Source: Sphingomonadales bacterium (lineage in GTDB: Bacteria > Pseudomonadota > Alphaproteobacteria > Sphingomonadales > Sphingomonadaceae). From it: 5,212 bases of DNA. The stretch covers positions 1 through 5,212 of the forward strand of contig JAFLDC010000228.1 in the NCBI GenBank assembly GCA_017302775.1, in the 5' to 3' direction. The position numbers were made by a program, and so were the translations under genes. A model generated the notes under the pieces. That model made no database searches and was not told the DNA's origin. It saw only the letters and a list, made by a program, of their open reading frames with translations. This document shows, piece after piece, positions 1 through 5,212 of this stretch (its first letter is position 1; the number at the start of each line of letters is the position of its first letter).

Positions 1-2
1 TT

Positions 3-236
3 GATATTCTTGAGGTTCGGTTCCCCTGGCGCGGTATTCTTCTGAACTGGTTGAGCGCCAGCGCGATCATTACGACCTATCTGCTGGCAGGGCAGCTGCT
101 TGCAAATCTTGGCGAAGCCCCCGCCCCCGGGATGATCCTGCCGCAGCTGGTGCTGTCGATCCTTGCCTATCCGCTGGTCGCACGACTGGTTGGGGCCGTT
201 GACCGGTTCCGGCTGGTGCCGATGCGGAAGCTTTGA
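3..236 (+). CDS. mreD: Rod shape-determining protein MreD, C-terminal fragment (5' end outside window)
   Basis: The reading frame is open from the left edge and ends at TGA 234-236, giving the last 77 residues of a protein that begins upstream. What is visible is a hydrophobic stretch (WRGILLNWLSASAIITTYLLAGQLL in pieces), a short Ala/Pro/Gly loop, a second hydrophobic segment ending LAYPLVARLV, and a basic tail (DRFRLVPMRKL). This fits the last two transmembrane helices and cytoplasmic end of MreD, the small multi-pass inner-membrane protein of the MreBCD elongation scaffold. Family assignment rests mainly on this topology and on the mrdA-rodA genes that follow, the usual mreBCD-mrdA-rodA order in alphaproteobacteria. 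A TTG at 51 could be read as a start but lies inside the coding sequence and is not needed. mrdA begins 4 bp after the stop, so the genes are almost certainly co-transcribed and probably translationally coupled. Confidence 0.8.
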   Translation, partial: DILEVRFPWRGILLNWLSASAIITTYLLAGQLLANLGEAPAPGMILPQLVLSILAYPLVARLVGAVDRFRLVPMRKL

Positions 237-240
237 CACA

Positions 241-2346
241 ATGTTCGGCGAATCCGATCACGTCAGCTCCGGGACACTCAAGAACAGTTTCGAGCGCCGC
301 TCGGTTCTGATCGGCGGCTTGCAAGCCGGCGTCGGGATCTTGCTGGCAGCGCGGCAGGGCTGGATCGCACTGGTTCAGAAGGAAAAGTACGCGACTGCCT
401 CGGAAAGCAACCGCGTCAACCTGACGCTGATACCGCCGCGGCGGGGGGTGATCCTTGATCGCAAGGGCGCGCATCTTGCCTCGAACCGGACCGAATTCCG
501 GATCGACATCATTCCTGAGCGTCTGGTCAACAAGGATGCTACTCTTGCAGAGCTGACGCGCTTGCTGGGGTTCGATGCGGTGCGAACGCAGGATCTGCAG
601 GACAAGCTGGAAAAAGCGCACGGCTATCAGCCGATAGAGGTCATCTCCGGATTGGCGCCCAAGGAATTCGATCGGGTGCTGGTACGCTTGCCCGAAATGA
701 CCGGTGTAGTGGCCCACCAGGGCTTCACGCGCTGGTACCCGACCGGGCCGTCGGTAGCGCACCTGATTGGTTATGTCGGTCCGGCCACGGCCAAGGACTA
801 TGACAAGGAACGCAACCCGCTGCTGGTCACACCCGGCTTCAAGCTGGGCAAGGACGGGCTGGAAAAGCACTATGAACCGATCTTGCGCGGGCAACCTGGC
901 GCGCAGCGGGTGGAAGTGACTGCAACTGGCAAGTTCGTGCGGGATCTGGAACACCGCGACGATATTCCTGGCTTGCCAATCCAGCTTACCATCGATGCCC
1001 CGCTACAAGACTATGCCGCGCGGCGGATCGGGCTGGAATCGGCAGCTGTCGTGGTGATCGATTGCCACAACGGGGCGATCCTTGCCGAGGTGTCGATGCC
1101 GGCATTTGATCCCAATGCCTTTGCGGGCGGCATCGGCCGTCTGCAATGGAAAATGCTGAACGAGGATGATCATATCCCGTTGCTCAACAAAGCAGTGCGC
1201 GGCCTTTATCCGCCGGGATCAACCGTCAAGCCCATGGTCACGCTGGCGTTGCAGCAGCATGGGGTTGACCCGGAGGAGCGGATCGGTTGCCCGGGTGGCT
1301 ATCGGCTCGGCAGCCGGTTCTTCAGGTGCGACGCGGTCCATGGTTCGGTCAACATGCGTCAGGCGATCGAGCACAGCTGCAATACCTATTTCTGGGCCAT
1401 GTCGCACCGCGTCGGCTACGACGCGATTGCGCCTGTCGCCAAGCTCTTGGGTCTTGGCCAGGAGTTCGATCTTCCGGGAACCGCGCAGCGCTATGGCACC
1501 GTTCCGGATGCTGCCTGGAAGATGCGCCGCTACAAACAGCCATGGAGCGCGGCGGATTCGCTGAACGCCTCGATCGGCCAAGGCTATGTTTCGGTTTCTC
1601 CACTGCAATTGGCCGTAATGACCGCACGGATCGCTTCGGGCAAAAATCTCACCCCGTCACTGATCCATGGACGCCCCAAGCCCTTGGGACCGGATTTGCC
1701 GTTTACCCCCGAACAGATCGCGGTTGCGCATGATGGCATGTTCCGGGTGGTTAATGGTGCGGGTACCGGGACCGGCGTTCGCATCGACCTGAACGGTGTA
1801 AAACTGGCCGGCAAGACCGGCACGGCGCAGGTCCGGGCGCTGGTCGCACGCGGTCATGTGGGTGACTGGAAATCTCGCGATCACTCATTGTTCGTCTGCT
1901 ATGCGCCCGCCGATGCCCCGCGCTACGCGATGGCCGTGGTGGTCGAGCATGGCACCTTCGGTGCGCGCGCTGCTGCCCCGATCGCCAAGGATGTTATGAC
2001 CTTCCTGTTCGATCCGGCCCGGGCGCTGGCCACGCTGCACAGCCTGGAAGCCGGTTGGGGCGGCACACCTGCGCAGCGGATGGAGGCAAAGTACCGGTCG
2101 TTCGTGACCAAGTATGGCACGTCCGCACCCAAGGTGGGCGATGAGGAAGCGGTGAAGGCGGCGATCACCAAAGCCGACAATACCGAAGCCGCCACCGAGA
2201 ATTCCGGGACGCAAGGGACGGAACAGCGCGCGGAAGAAGCACCTGCGCCGCAGCGGTCTTCTGCGCCGACTGCTCCCGGCCCCTCGCCGACCCCGGCCGC
2301 ACCGTCGCCAACCCCCGCCCCCTCGTCATCGCAGGCCCCACAGTGA
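241..2346 (+). CDS. mrdA: Penicillin-binding protein 2 (elongasome peptidoglycan D,D-transpeptidase)
   Basis: Class B penicillin-binding protein that cross-links peptidoglycan during lateral wall growth together with RodA; anchored in the inner membrane with its catalytic domain in the periplasm. The 701-residue product has a short cytoplasmic N-terminus, one membrane anchor (about 22-46), a dimerisation/pedestal domain opening with the family signature (ESNRVNL, PPRRGVILDRKG, about 55-80), and a transpeptidase domain (about 270-625). The three active-site motifs are intact: STVK with nucleophile Ser327, SCN at 379-381, and KTGTAQ at 525-530. Cys350, Cys363, His367 and Cys380 sit where E. coli PBP2 is known to bind zinc. 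The final 60 or so residues form a Pro/Ala/Ser/Thr-rich tail beyond the usual family length (E. coli about 633 residues). ATG 241 is chosen because GGAAG lies 10 bp upstream, it follows the mreD stop by 4 bp, and an earlier in-frame start at 163 would overlap mreD. Distinguished from FtsI by its RodA partner. Confidence 0.95.
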   Translation: MFGESDHVSSGTLKNSFERRSVLIGGLQAGVGILLAARQGWIALVQKEKYATASESNRVNLTLIPPRRGVILDRKGAHLASNRTEFRIDIIPERLVNKDATLAELTRLLGFDAVRTQDLQDKLEKAHGYQPIEVISGLAPKEFDRVLVRLPEMTGVVAHQGFTRWYPTGPSVAHLIGYVGPATAKDYDKERNPLLVTPGFKLGKDGLEKHYEPILRGQPGAQRVEVTATGKFVRDLEHRDDIPGLPIQLTIDAPLQDYAARRIGLESAAVVVIDCHNGAILAEVSMPAFDPNAFAGGIGRLQWKMLNEDDHIPLLNKAVRGLYPPGSTVKPMVTLALQQHGVDPEERIGCPGGYRLGSRFFRCDAVHGSVNMRQAIEHSCNTYFWAMSHRVGYDAIAPVAKLLGLGQEFDLPGTAQRYGTVPDAAWKMRRYKQPWSAADSLNASIGQGYVSVSPLQLAVMTARIASGKNLTPSLIHGRPKPLGPDLPFTPEQIAVAHDGMFRVVNGAGTGTGVRIDLNGVKLAGKTGTAQVRALVARGHVGDWKSRDHSLFVCYAPADAPRYAMAVVVEHGTFGARAAAPIAKDVMTFLFDPARALATLHSLEAGWGGTPAQRMEAKYRSFVTKYGTSAPKVGDEEAVKAAITKADNTEAATENSGTQGTEQRAEEAPAPQRSSAPTAPGPSPTPAAPSPTPAPSSSQAPQ

Positions 2347-3458
2347 GCCGCCGGATCATTCCCGAAGCGATCGCGCGTGAACCGTGGCACGTCCTGCTGC
2401 CGCTGTTTGCCCTGAACACATTCGGATCGGTGGTGCTCTATTCAGCGGCCGGTGGCCATTTGAGCCCGTGGGCCATGCTCCACACGGTTCACTTTCTGGT
2501 GTTCCTCGCCATGGCCTTCGTAATTTCCCGCCTGCCGCGCGAGTTGTTCAAATCGCTGGCCTACCCGGCCTACGGCGTGCTGGTTGCGCTGCTGCTGGTT
2601 GTCGATGCCTTCGGCGCGGTACGGGGCGGCAGCCAGCGCTGGATCAACCTGGGCTTCATGCAGTTGCAGCCGTCCGAGCTGATGAAGCCCGGCATCATTC
2701 TCACTCTCGCCTATTTCTTTGACAATCTGCCGCCGGCCATGACCCGCAACTGGCGATCGCTGATCCCGCTTGGGGCGCTGGTTGCGGTGCCGGTGTTGCT
2801 GGTGATCATCCAGCCCGATCTTGGCACCGGCCTGTCGATTGCTGCCGGGGCGGTCGTGGTGATATTCCTGGCAGGGCTGCCACTGCGCTGGTTCATCGGC
2901 GCCGGAGCCGCTGCCGCAGCCATCGCACCGATAGCATTCTTCACCCTGCTGCATGATTACCAGCGGCGACGCGTATTCGTGTTTCTGGAACCGGAGAAGG
3001 ATCTGCTGGGTGACGGCTATCACATCACCCAGTCCAAGATCGCGATCGGTTCAGGCGGGTTCTGGGGCAAGGGGTTTGGCAATGGCAGCCAGAGCCACCT
3101 GGAATACCTGCCCGAAGCACACACCGACTTTGCCTTTGCCACCATGGCCGAGGAATGGGGCATCGCGGGCGGCATTTTCGTACTCGGCGTATTTCTGTGG
3201 GTGTTTCGCTGGGGCCTGACTGTCGCCCGCCGCGCTCCCGACCGGTTTTCGAGCCTGCTGGCGGCGGGGATGACCTTCACGATCTTCTTCTACATGGCCA
3301 TCAACACGCTGATGGTCATGGGCCTTGCCCCGGTGGTGGGTATCCCGCTGCCGTGGATCAGCCATGGCGGATCGGCGCTGATGACCAACATGATCTGCAT
3401 CGGGACGATCATGGCGGTTGATCGGTGGAGCAGACGGGGCGGCACCCTCTCGGGCTGA
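2343..3458 (+). CDS. rodA: Peptidoglycan glycosyltransferase RodA (SEDS family)
   Basis: Multi-pass inner-membrane polymerase that builds glycan strands from lipid II in the elongasome and works as a pair with PBP2. The 371-residue product matches E. coli RodA in length and layout: hydrophobic helices throughout, GGSQRWINLG (95-104), QPSELMKPG (109-117), PDLGTG starting at Pro158 with Asp159, the extracytoplasmic loop HDYQRRRVFVF followed by GYHITQSKIAIGSGG (225-239), and LPEAHTDFAFA with Asp262. Asp262 matches in number the aspartate known to be essential in E. coli RodA. A C-terminal GIPLPWISHGGSAL motif (333-346) carries His341 where E. coli RodA and FtsW have Tyr. The start is GTG 2343, overlapping the mrdA stop as GTGA, with a weak CAGG site 7 bp upstream inside mrdA; translation is probably coupled. 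FtsW is excluded by the operon partner and the HTDF/GYHITQ signature. Confidence 0.95.
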   Translation: MSRRIIPEAIAREPWHVLLPLFALNTFGSVVLYSAAGGHLSPWAMLHTVHFLVFLAMAFVISRLPRELFKSLAYPAYGVLVALLLVVDAFGAVRGGSQRWINLGFMQLQPSELMKPGIILTLAYFFDNLPPAMTRNWRSLIPLGALVAVPVLLVIIQPDLGTGLSIAAGAVVVIFLAGLPLRWFIGAGAAAAAIAPIAFFTLLHDYQRRRVFVFLEPEKDLLGDGYHITQSKIAIGSGGFWGKGFGNGSQSHLEYLPEAHTDFAFATMAEEWGIAGGIFVLGVFLWVFRWGLTVARRAPDRFSSLLAAGMTFTIFFYMAINTLMVMGLAPVVGIPLPWISHGGSALMTNMICIGTIMAVDRWSRRGGTLSG

Positions 3459-3464
3459 AAAGCC
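3453..3464 (+). other. Small hairpin over the rodA stop codon
   Basis: GGCT-GAAA-AGCC forms a perfect 4-bp stem with a GNRA-type tetraloop overlapping the rodA TGA. It is followed by an A-rich rather than a T-rich stretch, so it does not look like an intrinsic terminator for the elongation operon. It may be chance, or a minor 3'-end stabilising structure. No better terminator is visible before the tRNA. Confidence 0.25.
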
Positions 3465-3475
3465 ATAAAAACCCC

Positions 3476-3501
3476 TTCCCTCCTCAGAATCAGCCGCTAT
3501 A
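3476..3501 (+). promoter_or_regulatory. Probable housekeeping promoter of the tRNA-Lys gene
   Basis: GCTATA at 3496-3501, followed by a G-rich discriminator, fits the alphaproteobacterial -10 form (Caulobacter consensus GCTANAWC preceded by TTGACGS at 10-14 bp). A weak -35 candidate, TTCCCTC at 3476-3482, is 13 bp upstream and matches only 4 of 7 positions. Transcription would start near 3508, about 40 bp before the mature tRNA 5' end. GCTATAGG-type elements before stable-RNA genes are what I would expect in sphingomonads. The call rests on motif and position only. Confidence 0.45.
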
Positions 3502-3509
3502 GGGGGCGC

Positions 3510-3526
3510 TCCCGAGCGAATCGGGA
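3510..3526 (+). repeat. Inverted repeat / hairpin in the tRNA leader
   Basis: TCCCGA (3510-3515) and TCGGGA (3521-3526) form a perfect 6-bp stem around the loop GCGAA. An outer pair, CCGCT (3494-3498) and AGCGG (3529-3533), could extend the fold if the whole stretch were transcribed, but its left arm overlaps the proposed -10 element. If transcription starts near 3508, the inner hairpin would lie in the 5' leader that RNase P removes from the tRNA precursor. It has no following T-run, so a terminator is unlikely. Function unknown. Confidence 0.35.
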
Positions 3527-3547
3527 CCAGCGGCAACGCAGGAAAGT

Positions 3548-3623
<76 letters not shown>

Positions 3624-3690
3624 TCCTCCCTCCTCTCCCATGTTCTGATTGAAGTTGCCAAGACGGCAGCTGCGCGCCAAAGCCGGTCGC

Positions 3691-4524
3691 ATGGAACGGA
3701 TCAGCACCAATCGCAGCCACGGCGGCACGCAAGGCGTCTATACCCATCACAGTGAAGCCACGGGCACGCCGATGACCTTCTCTGTGTTCGTCCCGGATCA
3801 TCCCGAAGGGGCCAGGCTGCCCGTGCTGTGGTACCTGTCGGGCCTCACCTGCACCCATGCCAATGTTACCGAAAAGGGAGAGTTCCGGGAGGCCTGTGCC
3901 CAGCACGGCATTATCTTCGTCGCGCCGGATACCAGCCCGCGCGGGGATGACGTTCCCGACGATGACGGTTATGATTTCGGCAAGGGCGCGGGCTTCTATG
4001 TTGATGCGACGGTTGAGCCGTGGTCGGCGAATTTCCGGATGCGCAGCTATATCGAGCAGGAACTTCCGGCACTGCTGGCAGAACACTTTCCGGTCGACAT
4101 GGACCGGCAGGGCATTACCGGGCATTCGATGGGCGGGCACGGCGCTTTGACGATAGCGCTGCGCAATCCCGGGCAATACCGGTCGGTCAGTGCATTTTCG
4201 CCGATCGTCAGTCCGCTCAACTGCCCGTGGGGCGAAAAGGCCCTGGGGGGGTATCTGGGATCCGACAAGGCGGACTGGCGCGCCTATGATGCCTGCGCCC
4301 TGATCGAGGACGGCGCCCGGCTTCCCAACCTGCTGGTCGATCAGGGTGACGCGGACAATTTTCTCCACGAGCAGCTGAAAACGGGTCTGTTGGTCATGGC
4401 CGCCAAGAAGGCAGGCATTCCGGCTTCGATCCGGATGCAGCCCGGCTATGATCACTCCTATTACTTCATCTCCACCTTCATGCCGGAACACATTGCCTGG
4501 CATGCTGCGCACCTGAAAGACTGA
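3691..4524 (+). CDS. fghA: S-formylglutathione hydrolase
   Basis: Cytosolic serine esterase of the glutathione-dependent formaldehyde pathway: it hydrolyses S-formylglutathione, made by the AdhC/FrmA-type dehydrogenase, to formate and glutathione. The 277-residue product is a full-length alpha/beta hydrolase of the esterase D family, the same size as E. coli FrmB. Visible landmarks are LSGLTC with Cys54, APDTSPRG before a Gly-rich GAGFYVDAT segment, the nucleophile elbow GHSMGGHGAL with Ser146, SAFSPIVSP, the acid segment VDQGDADNF (probably Asp222), and GYDHSYYF with His255. The triad spacing agrees with E. coli FrmB (145/221/254) shifted by one. ATG 3691 is chosen because the N-terminus MERISTNRSHGG aligns with family starts; a TTG at 3649 would add 14 uncharacteristic residues. 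Neither start has a good ribosome binding site. The gene sits 67 bp after tRNA-Lys and 74 bp before fdsG, whose enzyme consumes the formate produced. Confidence 0.95.
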   Translation: MERISTNRSHGGTQGVYTHHSEATGTPMTFSVFVPDHPEGARLPVLWYLSGLTCTHANVTEKGEFREACAQHGIIFVAPDTSPRGDDVPDDDGYDFGKGAGFYVDATVEPWSANFRMRSYIEQELPALLAEHFPVDMDRQGITGHSMGGHGALTIALRNPGQYRSVSAFSPIVSPLNCPWGEKALGGYLGSDKADWRAYDACALIEDGARLPNLLVDQGDADNFLHEQLKTGLLVMAAKKAGIPASIRMQPGYDHSYYFISTFMPEHIAWHAAHLKD

Positions 4525-4530
4525 GAATTT

Positions 4531-4544
4531 GCGGAAGTTTTCGC
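4531..4544. promoter_or_regulatory. Imperfect palindrome upstream of fdsG
   Basis: GCGGAAGTTTTCGC has near-symmetrical half-sites (GCG.AA and TT.CGC), seven bases after the fghA stop and about 20 bp before a candidate -35 box for fdsG. The centre is too short to form a hairpin, so if meaningful it would act as a protein-binding site. fds operons are known to be under LysR-type FdsR control in other bacteria, but I cannot match this to a known FdsR site. Speculative. Confidence 0.2.
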
Positions 4545-4562
4545 CGTCATGGTACAAGCGAT

Positions 4563-4591
4563 TTGACCGCGTCATCAAAACTGCGCATTTT
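4563..4591 (+). promoter_or_regulatory. Candidate promoter of the fds operon
   Basis: TTGACC at 4563-4568 matches the -35 consensus at five of six positions. At 17 bp spacing the -10 position holds CATTTT (4586-4591), a poor match. The region is locally more AT-rich than the flanking genes, as promoters in GC-rich genomes often are. Transcription from it would start at or only a few bases before the fdsG ATG at 4599, giving a very short or absent leader. A weak -10 would agree with activator-dependent expression. Confidence 0.35.
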
Positions 4592-4598
4592 GTAAGCA

Positions 4599-5021
4599 AT
4601 GCATACAGATGATCTAGAGAGGATTCTTGCTGCCTACGACGGGCAGAATGGCGCGCTGTTGCCGATCCTGCATGACGTGCAAACGCATTTCGGGTGTGTT
4701 TCGCCCGAAGCGGAAGCAGCAATCGCCAAGGCCCTGAACCTGAGCCGCGCCGAAGTTCACGGGGTGGTCAGCTTCTACCACGATTTCACCGCAGAGCGGG
4801 ATAGCCGGCCCTGCGTTGAACTGTGCCGGGCTGAAGCATGCCAGGCACGCGGCGTGGAGGCCATGGTAGAGGCGGCCAGGGCCGCTGCGGGTACCCGGGT
4901 CCGGCTCAAGACGGTATATTGCCTTGGGCTGTGCAGCGTCGGCCCGGCTGCTCGGGTCGGCGATGCGCTCCACGCCCGGCTGGATGCCGATATGCTGGTC
5001 AACCTGGTTGAGGTGGCATGA
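4599..5021 (+). CDS. fdsG: NAD-dependent formate dehydrogenase, gamma subunit (NuoE-like 2Fe-2S protein)
   Basis: Small electron-transfer subunit of the cytosolic molybdenum-containing, NAD-linked formate dehydrogenase (FdsABG type), carrying a 2Fe-2S cluster next to the FMN-bearing beta subunit. The 140-residue product has the NuoE/24-kDa fold order: an N-terminal helical part (LLPILHDVQTHFG at 21-32, VHGVVSFYHDF at 53-63), then a thioredoxin-like domain with the four cluster cysteines Cys76, Cys81, Cys108 and Cys112 (C-x4-C and C-x3-C in VYCLGLCSVGPA). All four are present. A NuoE subunit of complex I is less likely because fghA precedes it and the next gene has an FdsB-type N-terminus. ATG 4599 has no convincing Shine-Dalgarno sequence (only TAAG two bases away), which is odd for the first gene of an operon. 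Its stop overlaps the fdsB start as ATGA. Confidence 0.9.
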   Translation: MHTDDLERILAAYDGQNGALLPILHDVQTHFGCVSPEAEAAIAKALNLSRAEVHGVVSFYHDFTAERDSRPCVELCRAEACQARGVEAMVEAARAAAGTRVRLKTVYCLGLCSVGPAARVGDALHARLDADMLVNLVEVA

Positions 5022-5212
5022 TTACGGTGCGGATCTCCGATGATTCCGCCGCGGTCGCCTGTGGTGCCGATGCCGTGGCAGCGGCGTTCGCAGCTGCTGG
5101 CTGCACGGTTGATCGGGTATCCAGCTGGGGGATGCATTGGCTTGAGCCACTGGTGGAGATTGCGGGTAACGGCTTTGGTCCGGCTACAATGGCGGATGTC
5201 GCGGCCCTCCTC
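5018..5212 (+). CDS. fdsB: NAD-dependent formate dehydrogenase, beta subunit, N-terminal fragment (3' end outside window)
   Basis: The first 65 codons of the NuoF-like subunit that would carry FMN, the NAD binding site and a 4Fe-4S cluster, passing electrons from formate to NAD+. Only the N-terminal extension is visible: a short beta-strand start (MITVRISDD), an Ala-rich segment containing CGADAVAAAF, then WGMHWLEPLVEI and FGPATMADVAALL. The GAD...V, WLEPLVE and GP...ADV pattern matches FdsB N-termini as I remember them, and this section precedes the NuoF-type core, so no catalytic residues can be inspected here. ATG 5018 overlaps the fdsG stop by 4 bp and has a good ribosome binding site, GAGG at 5010-5013, inside fdsG. 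Translational coupling and a fixed ratio of the two subunits are likely. fdsA would be expected to follow. Confidence 0.85.
   Translation, partial: MITVRISDDSAAVACGADAVAAAFAAAGCTVDRVSSWGMHWLEPLVEIAGNGFGPATMADVAALL

Noticed and set aside
163..240. Upstream in-frame ATG as the start of mrdA
   Set aside because: It would add 26 residues lying entirely within mreD coding sequence and lacking family similarity; ATG 241 has a ribosome binding site and normal family spacing to the membrane anchor.
70..954. Open frame on the - strand (294 codons) opposite mreD and mrdA
   Set aside because: Antisense to two conserved genes, with no domain signature and a composition typical of a GC-rich shadow frame.
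3453..3480. Intrinsic terminator after rodA
   Set aside because: The stem is only 4 bp and is followed by A and C runs, not T; no intrinsic terminator is supported on either strand.
3649..3690. TTG start for fghA giving 14 extra residues
   Set aside because: The added basic residues are not seen in the family, and the ATG at 3691 gives the standard 277-residue protein. An ATG at 3640 in the same frame meets a stop after one codon.
4545..4575. Direct repeat CGTCAT at 4545-4550 and 4570-4575 before fdsG
   Set aside because: Six bases at 25-bp spacing is weak evidence, and no further copies or symmetry support a regulatory site.

Overview
The window reads as an ordinary chromosomal segment of a GC-rich alphaproteobacterium, most likely a sphingomonad (Novosphingobium/Erythrobacter-like). 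The basis is the remembered resemblance of the PBP2, RodA and formate dehydrogenase proteins, the high G+C content, tightly packed and overlapping genes, and a GCTATA-type promoter element before the tRNA. This placement comes from pattern recognition, not from a database search. All genes lie on the + strand.

Region 1 (1-3458) is the distal half of a cell-elongation operon: the C-terminal end of mreD, then mrdA (PBP2, the elongasome transpeptidase), then rodA (the SEDS glycan polymerase). mreD and mrdA are 4 bp apart, and mrdA and rodA overlap by 4 bp. RodA polymerises glycan strands from lipid II and PBP2 cross-links them, while MreD is part of the membrane scaffold that links them to MreB filaments.

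Region 2 (3459-3690) is a short non-coding stretch holding a complete tRNA-Lys(CUU) gene with its CCA encoded. A plausible housekeeping promoter and a small hairpin lie just upstream. No clear terminator is visible after rodA or after the tRNA.

Region 3 (3691-5212) is a C1 detoxification and oxidation module. fghA (S-formylglutathione hydrolase) releases formate from S-formylglutathione. It is followed by fdsG and the first 65 codons of fdsB, subunits of an NAD-linked, molybdenum-type formate dehydrogenase that would oxidise formate to CO2 with production of NADH. fdsG and fdsB overlap by 4 bp (ATGA). fdsA and the accessory genes would be expected beyond the right edge.

I found no mobile element, CRISPR array, phage gene or defence system, and no evidence of a previously undescribed system. 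The points most worth checking are a probable Cys-Cys-His-Cys metal site in PBP2, a His in the RodA GGS motif, and the unusual translation and transcription leaders of fghA and fdsG.
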